A DNA stretch of 64,000 bases from Ahaetulla prasina (Eukaryota; Chordata; Lepidosauria; Squamata; Colubridae): contig NC_080541.1 in the NCBI RefSeq assembly GCF_028640845.1, positions 1,336,435-1,400,434 of the forward strand, in the 5' to 3' direction. The notes beneath the pieces were generated by a model that was not told where the DNA came from, did no database searches, and worked only from the letters and a program-made list of their open reading frames with translations. The position numbers and the translations under genes are program-made. Positions 15,918 through 25,880 of this stretch are shown in pieces (positions within the stretch are counted from its first letter, which is position 1; every line of letters begins with the position of its first letter).

Positions 15918-18403
15918 CTACTTGCTGCTGTAGGCCTCCACTTCACAGAGGGTCAAGTAGTCCTCCCTGGGCAAGTGGAGAGTGATGTAGCGGCCTTCCA
16001 GCCCGTTGCAGTAGATGGTGGTGATGGAACCGGGGCTGATGTTCAGGATAATCCCACATCTGTGGGGCAAGAGAGGTCACGTTAGGAGAGCAGTCCTTGT
16101 GCCTCCCCCCACCTGCTGGTCACCCCAAGTTCACCCTGAGAGCGCAGACCCCCCCCCTTCAATCTTCAAGGGCAGCCCCATTTCAGCAGCAGTCCAGACC
16201 TCCCATCCTCTGCTGCCTCGGGTGTCGTGCCTCCGTTGTGCCTCTAATATTCTGATTAATTGGAAATATTAACCTCGTTGGAGAATCTATAGGGGTGAAT
16301 CTGCAGGGAATGATTTTTAATAAAACCTTGATTGCTTTTCCAGGGTTATCATCTTGATTTTTTGGAACCAATTTTGAAGGATGCTGCTGTCAAGCACTCG
16401 AAACTAATGATGTGTTTGACCCCCCCCTCCCTCCCTCGGGCTCAGCCTGGTCAACTCCTACAGCTACGGTCATTTTTTTGGTTTTGTTTTCTTCCTGTTC
16501 TGAAGAATGCTACAGTTTTCATCAAGGGCCACATGAATTTATCCAGCCCGGTTTTCTTCCTGACCTGGATGGCTGTCTTGGCCAGATCCATCCCCTGGAG
16601 TTGGGCAGCTAATCTATTCAAACATATAAATAAAATCCCAAATTTAATGAGAGAGAGGGGAAACCTGAGCAATTTATTCACCTGTAACTTAAAATCTCTC
16701 TTTTGCTGCCTTATACAACAGTTCCTCTAAGTGCAATAAAATGATTGAATCCACCTGTATTTGCCATGGTTTTCTCCTACTTTATTGTTCTAATTTTAAA
16801 TCTTGCCCAAAACACTTTGGAAGCCTCTTTTCCACTCAGAGAACATCTTTCTTGAGGTGCAGAGACCAGAACAAAATCCAGGAAGAGAAACCCAGCCAGG
16901 TGGCCTGGTATCAGGAGCTTAACCCAATTCTGAAGGAACCCATGTTCTAGAATTGCAACTTAAATGACAGCAAAAATTTACAACCAGGTGGAGTTCGCGC
17001 ACTCCCCCCAAGAATTGAGACCACAACTTAGCCAGGTGCTACCAGGTCTTTCCCTGCCTCTTGGGGGAGCAAGGAGGGAGGTGATCTCGCAATCTCCACA
17101 CCAATGGAGTCAGGACACCTTGGTCCCCAGGACAAAGTCTGCACCTCATACTCAACAGCACCCCAAAATCAGTTGTGAATTCCCTGTGTGAGGGATGCCC
17201 CAAACACCTGGAGAGCCCCAGGGGGGGATGACTGGCTCTGAGCCACTTACTGAGGGTTGGCTCTTCCATGGTCCTCCAGGGAGTCTCCTAAGTGGACTTC
17301 CGCTTCATACAGCCTCTCGCTACAGCAGTCCTCCCGGTTTGTCACCACCACCGCGTAGATTTTATGAGATTCCCCCAGGTCCACCAACCACCAGGGGTTT
17401 CTTTCCCGGTTGGTGTGGGTGCAGGAGGCATGGGTCCAGGTCCCGTTGCAGTCCCCATCCACGGCTTTCTCTGCTGGTCCACCATACTCATTAGAAAAGG
17501 TGGAGGACTGGGAGGTCGGCTTCCCTAAGGCCAAATTATTTGCCTCTGCATCTGCAGGAAAGAATGGAGGAGATCCTTCAAGCAGAGGGAGAAGAAGAAG
17601 GGACGGTGCAAAGCCATGAGGGCAACATTTGGGAGACACGAGGAGTAAGTTTTGAAGACTGGGAAATGGGTTGAAAGAAGTGAGCTTAGTGCAATGCTAC
17701 AGTATGTTCCTTTGCTATTGAGGGAGGAACCCTTTGGCCTCCTTTTCTTCCACTCCCAGAGAAGATCTGGACCTCGTCACAGTAGATTCAATGAGATCTA
17801 TATCAAGTGGCCATTTACCATGTGATGCTGCTCCACTGGAGACCATGTAGGTGATGGGTTTGTAGCCACTGGACAGATTAGGGAGAGCAAATATCGTGGT
17901 TGGCCTGAGGTGCTGTGGGCAATTACACCCCTCCACCACTATTGGCTTGTTCCTCTGCAAGTGTCTTCAGAGGACACCCAGACGTTCTGAAGTGTGTGAG
18001 CATGGGTTAGAGAAACAGAACACACATCAAAGAGAACAAAATGTCCAAGGGCCCAGCTTTTGGGGAAACATTCAAGCTGAAGTCCCTGCTCCCAAGGACA
18101 TCTCACCATGGCCACTGAAGTTCAGGGATCTCATGGCCCTTGTTTCCTTCAAGCAACCAAGTATGGTTATATGTTGCAGGAAGTGGGCTGGTATCAGAAG
18201 GTGCAACAAGACTAAGAGGAGAGGCTGGGAGAGGGCTACTAGATGTTGAGATGGCCAGGGCTACACCTGTATCCACACACATGCAACACACAAAGGTCTT
18301 TAGGTGTTTTTTTACCTCCAGGTGGGGGCCTGCAACTCTGAGGGACTGTAGGGACTGCCAAGAGGGTCACGGCCAGCAGACCCCCCCAGGCGATGAGCTT
18401 CAT
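15918..18403 (-). CDS. F-type lectin (fucolectin-like) copy A, intact
   Basis: Predicted secreted fucose-binding lectin. Coding exons, in transcript order, are 18316-18403, 17251-17551 and 15918-16059 (88, 301 and 142 bases). All have AG/GT borders and they give 176 residues and TAG. Residues 1-23 are a signal peptide (MKLIAWGGLLAVTLLAVPTV...). The F-type domain starts at NLALGKPTSQSS. It keeps CTHT, NPWWLVDL and NREDCCSER, so the family motif HX26RXDX4R is complete, including the adjacent-cysteine pair. It ends LCEVEAYSSK. The start was chosen because CTTGCAG lies just before the G preceding ATG, which implies an untranslated first exon. Copies B and C have the same layout. A role in binding fucosylated glycans of microbes or self is inferred from the family. 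Confidence 0.92.
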
Positions 18404-18766
18404 CCTGCAAGAGACGAGGGGAGAGATCAGGAAAGTGTGGCAGTGCCATGGAGGGACCACAACGAGCTGGCTTCCTCTACTCAACACACTTGAGTATCAG
18501 GACCGGTCATGGACCCAAAGGAAGGTTGGAGATACCTTCAAGGTTCTGCCATTTTCCTAGAGGACAATAGAGGATTCCTAAAATCGCTGCTCTGCCTCTT
18601 CCCTCCTCTGGCCTTTCCCACACACTGATCTCAATCCCATTAAAAAATATCAAGGTGGGTTTATTGGAGTCCCTTTCTCATCTGCCCATTTTCTAGGTCC
18701 ATCCCATAATTCCACCCACCCCTCCTTCAAGAGTGGTTAGTTCTTCCTTCTTTCCCCGCCACTCAC

Positions 18767-18951
18767 CTCCTTCAAGCTCTTGAGGAGGCCCAAAGGACTG
18801 GATGTCCTTCCTGGAGGGTGAAGGACCGCAGCTTCTTTCCACCAATAGGTCTAAATTCTTCAGGTGTGGTCTGGGCTTCCTGCTGGCCGGCCCTGCTTTT
18901 ATCTCCTTCCTCCCAGATGGGGCTGGCCTGACTCAGGAAGTCCAAGCCAAT
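18767..18951 (-). promoter_or_regulatory. Promoter and untranslated first exon of lectin A
   Basis: Donor GGAG/GTGAGT ends the untranslated exon at 18767. A TATA-like GATAAAAG lies at 18896-18903, which puts the start site near 18870 (inferred). An inverted CCAAT box is at 18947-18951. The order and most bases match the regions upstream of B and C. Confidence 0.65.
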
Positions 18952-19299
18952 CAGAAGGAGGCCGGACCAGAGGTTGGACTGCAACCGGACTCAGGTTTGC
19001 TTTGCTACAAGATCTGTTGCCAACCTAGCAAACATGGGCTTCTCCCCTGTATTTTCAGCCCCATGGCCATGACCCATCTCCAGCAGGTGTTGGCTCTTTC
19101 CCATAGCGAAAAACAACACATCACTTTTTCACTGGAAAACACATGACAAGCTCTCAGCAAACACTAAAATCAGCACTGAATTTCAGAAGACCTGATGCAT
19201 GGAATGGGGCCATGATTTCAACAGGGTCGTTTGCTGAGCTCATCAAACAGACCAAAAGCAAACTCAATCTTTGATGCATCAGCTCAGCCAACTATTCTC

Positions 19300-19590
19300 C
19301 CAGGAATTACCTTCTCCAGCCACGCATGTGTGCGCGAACCCCCTAGCAGCCCTCCCTGTAACCTCCTGGGCCCAAAAACAGACTGTGGGGTGGCACACCA
19401 GGCCCCACCCCACTCGGCCCCCCATGCATGTGCGTGATCCCAGCCCCCCCCCCGCACATGTGCGCGTGTCTCCCACATGTGCACATCCCAAAAATCAGCT
19501 GGCAGGCAGGAGGAGCACGCACATGCATGGTTAAGCTGAGCTGGGCAATGGCTTGCCTGCCCACAGAGAGGCTCTGCATGCATTGTCTCC
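19300..19590. mobile_element. GC-rich MITE copy (CATGTGCGC-rich family)
   Basis: Same sequence as 30880-31165 and related to 51765-52045. It is rich in CACATGTGCGC and GCATGC motifs. Frames seen here on both strands are by-products. Confidence 0.55.
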
Positions 19591-20072
19591 ACAGACTTTT
19601 TAAAAACTCACCTGAGTCTGTCAGCAACCAAATGAGCCTTCACAGCCGCTTCTCTTCAAACTGCGATTTCTGCCAAATATTGAAATTTTTCTGTAGCAGA
19701 TATTTTCAACTCCCTTCCTAGTGAGGTAGCTCAACCAGCCAATGGGAAGCGGAAGAGCTTCTGCTGAAGACCAGGTTTCAAATTCCCCACAAGTGGTTTC
19801 CCTCTAACTCCTGGGTGTTGGCAGTGGGGGAGAGGGCATAACCCTCATTCTACAGGATCTCCCCTCCTCTTTCCAGGTGCTAAGGGACTGGACAGGAACA
19901 TAACAGTCTTCCTTGGCAAATGCCAACCGATTTCCACCTCATCAGAGCCTCAGCATTGTCTGTGAGCAAAGAGCAACGTGAACGTTGTTTTTGCAAGAGC
20001 CAACCATGCTCACACCTCCAAAGTCAGCATGAATTGCAGCTGCTAAAAGAACCAGATCGCTTCCTCCCAATC

Positions 20073-20644
20073 TCTTCTGACCCAGCCTTAGCAGAAGCAA
20101 GGAACAGGATCCTTGTCACGAAAACCCCCTCTTGATTTATCTCCTGTGAATCAATGGCATTCACATGCTGGAAACCTCCGGGCAAGAGTCCTTCAAAGAG
20201 TTAACGGTGGCAAAAGACCTTATCAGTTTCTTGCGAAAATTGCCAGGCTGGGACCTCCCAGCCAAATTAAGTTCTGGCAAGCAGTCTCTATGGCATGAAA
20301 CACAATGAGCAAAACCTCCAGAAATACGGACTGCTGTCACCTACAACAACCACTCCCATCTCCTTCTATTTATTCCCCAGCCGGGTCGGGGCCATTCAAC
20401 ATCCACGTATGCGTTGCTTCTCAAGTCGACTCCTTGTCCTCAGTTGTTCTCCTCTCCTAACTCCTCTGCGCATACGTGCATCTGGAACAGGCCCCAGCTG
20501 TTCTTCCTCTCCACTTAGCTCAGCCTCCAAAAGCAGCTGGGAAACGGCTGACGCAGAGCATCCATCAGAGCCTTCCCCAGACTCCAGGACTGGCCCAAGT
20601 TCCTCCCCAACCTCCTCATCGTCTGAGTCTGGTGGGCCACAACA
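20073..20644 (-). mobile_element. Putative solo LTR in the lectin A upstream region
   Basis: A 572-bp block absent from the matching region of copy B (near 31878) and flanked by CAATC on both sides (20068-20072 and 20645-20649). On the minus strand it starts TGTTGTGGCCCACC but ends AGAAGA instead of CA. The LTR call is therefore tentative, though the insertion is clear. Confidence 0.65.
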
Positions 20645-20788
20645 CAATCCTGCAAATTGCTATTACATAAGGAGAGAATATTTCCAAATTAAAGTAAAAA
20701 AAAAAAGCAATGAAATGATGTGCCTCACCGAAGGAAATGTTGGGCTCCTGTTGACTGAAGTCTTTGACTGAAGTAGCCAAAATGCTGC

Positions 20789-21148
20789 TGTCAGGGTTCC
20801 AAGGAACACCCCCAACAAAATAAGGCTCTGAGGCTTGAGGTTCCTCAAAGTTCCAATTTATTAGAGATGTCATGTTGGCACAGCTGGGAAAACCCAAAAT
20901 TGAAGGCTTCCAGGTTTTCCACACCCAGTTGGCAGTTCACAGCCCTGCCCCATACCCACAAGTTCATCACATTGTCCAGTCAACTCTTCACACTCAACTG
21001 GATACAATCTTCAGGCAGTCTCCATCAGACGCAGGCAAAAGTCCTTGAATACGGAATGTTGTTATGATTGACTTTCTACTGCTCCAATAACAACCCCCTT
21101 CCAACTTTCCCAGCTAAAATATGTGGCAGTTAAGAAGCAAAAAAAAAG

Positions 21149-21179
<31 letters not shown>

Positions 21180-21198
21180 TTGCCTTCCAAAACTGACA
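20789..21198 (-). mobile_element. Solo LTR with 5-bp TSD
   Basis: A 410-bp block with ends TGTCAG and CTGACA, flanked by GCTGC on both sides (20784-20788 and 21199-21203). It is missing from the corresponding place in copy B (near 32020). AATAAA on the minus strand about 60 bases from one end gives the orientation. It carries an (AAAAG)n run. Confidence 0.82.
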
Positions 21199-21357
21199 GC
21201 TGCCTTTTGAAGATGATCAGCTGAACAGGAGGCTGGACTTGATGGCCTCCGAGGGAAGCTTCCAAAATGCCAGGTAAGCGAAGGACACCTGCTTTCCGGG
21301 GACAGGAGACTCCTGGTTTGTACGACGAATATGCTGCTATATACCTGGACAGTATAT

Positions 21358-21845
21358 ATACTCTATAAAGCTTTAGTAAGACCACATCTAGAGTTCTGCA
21401 TCCAGTTTTGGTCACCATACTATACAAAAGAGGTTGAGACTCTAGAAAAAGTGCAGAGAAGAGCAACCAGGATGATGAGGGGGCTGCAGGATAAAACATA
21501 CGATGAAAGGTTGCAGGAACTGGGCCTGGCTGGTCTAGGGAAGAGAAGGACCAAGGGAGGGGGGTCAAGCTAGTCTCCAAAGCACCTGAAGGCCAGATGA
21601 GGAAGAATGGATGGAAACTGACCAAGGAGAGATTCAACCCTGGAAATAAGGAGGCATTTTCTGACAATGAGAGCAACCAACCGATGGAACAGAGGTTGCC
21701 TTCAGAAGTTGTGGGAGCTTCATCACTGGAGAATTTCAAGAAGAGACCGGAATGCCATCTGTCAGTAATGGTGTAGAATCTCCTGCTTGGGTACGGGGTT
21801 GGACTAGATGACCTACAAAGTCCCTTCCAACTCTGTCAATCTGTA
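21358..21845 (+). mobile_element. CR1 LINE 3' end
   Basis: Starts TATAAAGCTTTAGTAAGACC and encodes KVQRRATRMMRGLQDKTYDE. It is the uninterrupted counterpart of the copy split at 32586/37874. Confidence 0.88.
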
Positions 21846-22189
21846 GTCAGAACCCACCTCTGATCACCTGAGTTTTCAATTCACCCACCCCAGTCTGGCC
21901 TACTTAGTGCCAGCAAGGCCTTCCTTGGGGTGTGACGGGTGTTTGTTGTCCTATGTTAACCACCTGCACTTACCTGCTTCATTGAGTCCTGGATTGTTAA
22001 CATGGCCCCTCTGGCCAAGGAGGACCAGCTCTGGTTGGAGCGGGAAGGAGGGGAGGGGGTGTTTCACCTGGAGGACGCTTGGTAGTTTTGGGGAATCCAT
22101 TTGCTGGCCCAGCCCAAAGGTGAGTGTTTTATTTCACCTTGTGTGAGTTAGCCAACGCAGGTAAGTCTTTTTTGTTTGTTTGTTTACAT

Positions 22190-22440
22190 TTATATCCCGC
22201 CCTTCTCCGAAGACTCAGGGCGGCTTACAGTGTGTAAGGCAATAGTCTCATTCTATTTGTATATTTACAAAGTCAACTTATTGCCCCCCCAACAATCTGG
22301 GTCATTTTACCTACCTTATAAAGGATGGAAGGCTGAGTCAACCTTGGACCTGGTGGGACTAGAACCTGCAGTAATTGCAGGCAGCTGTGTTTTAATAACA
22401 GGCTTCTTACAGCCTGAGCCACACCGCGGCCCTTTGGCTT
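22190..22440 (-). mobile_element. tRNA-derived SINE with LINE-like tail
   Basis: The body resembles the 23550 SINE in reverse (ACAATCTGGGTC, GGCTGAGTCAACCTTG). The left end carries CCCGCCCTTCTCCGAAGACT, the tail shared with the L3-type LINEs. Confidence 0.6.
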
Positions 22441-22444
22441 TACA

Positions 22445-22975
22445 ACAATTCATTTAGAGACTGTTCAAAGTTACAACGGCAGTGAAAAAGGTGACTTAGG
22501 ACCACTTTTCACACTTATGTATGACTGTAACTTTGTTGCTGGCAATCCTTATGACTTATATTGATATATTGACCATCATTTGTGTTGTAAATGTTGTACC
22601 TTGATGAAGGTATCTTTTCTTTTATGTACACTGAGAGCATATGCACCAAGACAAATTCCTTGTGTGTCCAATCACACTTCTATTCTGTTCTATTATATCT
22701 GTCACAGCCTCTCCAGGGTCAAGTGATCAAAATTTGCTTAGCAACTGGCATGTACATACGACGGTTGCAGTGTCCCGGGGTCACGTGACAACTTTCCATA
22801 ACAAGCAAAGTCAAAGTCAGGGAAGCCGAATCCCCATAACTAATTTAACACCTGCAGTGGTTTGCTTAACAACTGTGGCGAACAAAGCTCCCTTAACAGC
22901 CTTCTCACTTAACAACAGGAATTTTGGACTTGATTGTGGTCGCAAGTTGAGGACCACCTACAATTTCACATAGGT
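22445..22975. mobile_element. Tigger-like MITE interrupted by an L3-type LINE tail
   Basis: Ends with TTGAGGACCACCTAC and contains CTTAACAAC blocks typical of the 24521 family. An L3 tail with AATTCCTTGTGTGTCCAATC lies inside (about 22560-22700). Confidence 0.55.
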
Positions 22976-23338
22976 GGGTGAAAACATTTTTTTAAAATTT
23001 ATCTCTGCACAAAGGTCAGGGTCAGGACTAAGGTCTCAACCGCCTCCCCCTTTTGTGTCATCACAAAGGATTGCGTCCCCTTTTTTTTCCTGCAGAAACT
23101 TTATATAATTGGGCCCTTACTGAGCAATGAAAGACTTTAACATTGCATTTCATGATCTAAGAAGTTTTGGCTCCAAAGAGATAAGGAGAGACAAAGGCCT
23201 GCAATGCAAGCAGCATCGGACTAAAATTCCCGTGGTTACTTACAGAACAAGGAAAACAGACCATAATTTCAGCTGTCCAAAATTTGGCAAATAATAGAAT
23301 TCTAAAAGTTAAAGAGAGGAGCAAACGAGGCATCAGAC
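22976..23338. other. Unassigned DNA
   Basis: No gene or known repeat recognised. Confidence 0.4.
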
Positions 23339-23474
23339 CGTGGTGGGATTCAGCCAGTCCGCACCACTTCGGGAGAACCGGTTGTTAAGTGTCTGAGCAG
23401 CTTGGCAAACTAGTTGTTGGAAGAAATCATTAGGGCAGAGAACCGGTTGTTAAATTACTTGAATCCCACCACTG
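23339..23474. mobile_element. hAT-like MITE with perfect 8-bp TSD
   Basis: Same family as 13423-13559. CATCAGAC flanks both ends (23331-23338 and 23475-23482). Confidence 0.88.
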
Positions 23475-23549
23475 CATCAGACTGTCCCATATTGTGAAAA
23501 ATAGCTGACTGGTTTAGGATGGGCAGCAAGAACCTGGCCCCACGGGTCA

Positions 23550-23800
23550 ATGCAAGAGTAGGAGCCTCTGTGATGCAGTGGTTAGAGTGCAGTACTCCAG
23601 GTGAATTCTGCTGCCTGCCGGCTGCCTGCAATTTGGCAGTTCAAATCTCACCAGGCTCAAGATTGACTCAGCCTTCCGTCCTTCTGAGGTGGGTCAAATG
23701 AGGATCCAGATTGTTGGGGGCAAGAGGCTGACTCTGTACACTGCTTAGAGAGAGCAGTAAAAGCACCGTGAAGCCGTACATAGTCTAAGTGCTATTGCTA
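23550..23800 (+). mobile_element. tRNA-derived SINE
   Basis: A-box-like GATGCAGTGGTTAGAGTG and B-box-like AGTTCAAATCTC, spaced as in a tRNA gene. A tail with GCTGACTCTGTACACTGCTT and CTAAGTGCTATTGCTATT follows. Confidence 0.75.
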
Positions 23801-23802
23801 TT

Positions 23803-24341
23803 CTCCAAAACACCTGAAGGCAGGACAAGAAGCAATGGATGGAAACTCATCCAGGTAAGACCACATGTGCAATACTGTGTCCAGTTTTGGTCGCCACAAT
23901 GTGAAAAAGATGTGGAGCCTCTAGAAAGAGTGCAGAGAAGAGCAACAAAGATGATTAGGGGACTGGAGGCTAAAACATATGAAGAACGGTTGCAGGAACT
24001 GGGCATGGCTAGTCTAGTGAAGAGAAGGACTAAGGGAGACATGATAGCAGTGTTCCAATATCTTAGGGGCTGCAACAAAGAAGAGGGAGTCGGGCTGTTC
24101 TCCAAAGCACCTGAGGGTAGAACAAGAAGCAATGGGTGGAAACTAATCAAGGGGAGAAGCAACCTGGAATTAAGGAGAAATTTCTCCTTTAGTTTAAGTG
24201 AGGAAAATTAAGCAGAGGAACAGCTTGCCTTCAGTGGGGGCTTTCAAGAAAAGATTGGATAACCATCTTTCTAAAATAGATTCTCCTGCTTGAGCAGGGG
24301 GTTGGACTAGAAGACCTCTGAGGTCCCTCCCAATTATTCTA
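23803..24341 (+). mobile_element. CR1 LINE 3' end, rearranged
   Basis: A short 3' ORF2 piece precedes a longer copy that runs from the ORF2 C-terminal region (KMIRGLEAKTYEERLQELGM) to the tail. Confidence 0.88.
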
Positions 24342-24520
24342 TAATGCTGTGAGTGCAGCTGCTAGAATTGATGAGGGAACAGAGCACAACAATTGGCTGG
24401 CTAGTAAAAAAATCCGGAGCCTCACAATTCTGCAGGATCCAGTCTGGATCTGTCACTGGGACCAGAGATTTAGTCTCCCGAGTTCTCTCCGATGCTCTGA
24501 AGCTCCGTCAGAATGGCATA

Positions 24521-24857
24521 CAGGTACTCCTCGACTTATGACCACAATTGAGCCGTAAATTTCCATTGCTAAGTGAGACGTTAAGTGAATTTTGCCTCAT
24601 TTTTACGACCTTTCTTGTCTCGGCGGTTAAGTGAATCACTGCAGTGGATAAATTAGTAACCCGGTTGTTAAGTGAATCTGGCTTCCCCATTGACTTTGTT
24701 CATCAGGAGGTCATAAAGGAGGATCACATGATCAACAGTCATAAATATGAGCCGTCTGAATTTTCATCACACGAAAGGTCATAAGGGTCATAAGTCCCTC
24801 TTTTCAGTGCCGTTGTAACTCTGAACGGTCACTAAATGAGCTGTTGAGGACTACCTG
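24521..24857. mobile_element. Complete Tigger-like MITE
   Basis: Ends CAGGTACTCCTCGACTTA and GAGGACTACCTG, flanked by TA on both sides; 337 bp. TA targets and the end sequence suggest a Tc1/mariner (Tigger) group. Confidence 0.75.
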
Positions 24858-24917
24858 TATTATGTACAGCATTGCCTTGTTCAGTGTGAAACCTACTGGG
24901 AGTTCATCCATAGACAC

Positions 24918-25142
24918 CTACAATCCATAGTCTTCTTCAATGCAACCGTCTCCAAATTCAATTCCGAAGAAGCTCAACTGATCCGACCCGTCTGCCTGTC
25001 TCCGAGTGGGACGGTAAGACAGGCCTCCTGGTGACCAATAGATCACCCGTAAGACAGGCCTCCTGGTGATCCGCTCAGATGACGGGAGGAGACGGGGTTT
25101 GTAGCCAACACAATAAAGCTTTCCTGTGGGAACCAAGGACAT
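24918..25142 (-). other. Open frame of unknown origin with an internal duplication
   Basis: A 74-codon frame whose DNA contains a roughly 35-base tandem duplication around GTAAGACAGGCCTCCTGGTGA. The other strand has CACAATAAAGC, so an LTR end is possible. A faint likeness to lectin intron-1 sequence at 28270-28370 was noted. I do not assign a function. Confidence 0.3.
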
Positions 25143-25444
25143 TCTTACAGGTGGTTGGCCAGAGGAGGCAGGAAGTAACCAAGCAACCGGCCAGCAGCCT
25201 GATTGGACAGCGTGACCAGTGACTTGGGGAAAAGGAGAAACTTTTACTTTTTAATTAGGTGGAAGCTTTTTGTGGCTGTGTGAGGTTCCTGCTTGTTGCA
25301 GGGGCCATTTTGGGTGAAGTGCAGCTGCTTTTACCTTGTGTGTGAGTCAGTTGTGTTGTGTTGTGTTGTGTGTGTGTAAAGTGTGAAAGTTGGTTTTTGG
25401 TACCTCTTATTGTTTTGTGTACTTTGTTTATTATTTATTATTAT

Positions 25445-25556
25445 TGGCCACGCCCACCCGGTTACCTGACCACGAAGCCACGCCCACCAATTAAGCCACA
25501 CCCACAGAACCAATAGGGAAAAATTTTAGATTTCATCCCTGGGTGAAAGCCACAGG
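25445..25556. mobile_element. hAT-like element end fragment
   Basis: Carries GGCCACGCCCACCCGGTTA and GATTTCATCCCTGG, the right end of the family seen complete at 40846-41947. Confidence 0.6.
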
Positions 25557-25793
25557 AAACTTCAGAGTCGGCTTTCCCCAGTTGTGCCAATATGATGTAC
25601 CCAATAAATTGTTCTTTGAGGAATTTGCCTGCCTCGGAGTTCTGTTTTCTATGGGTGCAATACTTGGAACACTGACAGAGAGCAGGGATGGTTGGGGTGG
25701 GGGGCTTGGATCCCCCCCCCGACAGACACAAAGGCCTCCCTTTTAACCAAAGAATGAGCAGAAGAAACCCGGGAATGGCCTCTGAGGAGCCCA

Positions 25794-25799
25794 TTTATT
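25794..25799 (-). promoter_or_regulatory. Poly(A) signal of lectin copy B
   Basis: AATAAA on the minus strand, about 80 bases past the stop. Confidence 0.7.
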
Positions 25800-25880
25800 T
25801 GGAGAGCAATTGGCATTTCGTGGGAGCATTGATCGCCCCCCCCACGCCCTCCCCCCCCACAAGGGAAGCTGTGGGCTTCT

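Noticed and set aside
19284..19627. Cys/His-rich minus-strand frames
   Set aside because: Composition of the GC-rich MITE; the same false frames recur at 30834-31129.
20396..20647. Acidic 83-codon minus-strand frame
   Set aside because: Lies wholly inside a 572-bp insertion absent from the duplicated unit B and has no conserved domain.
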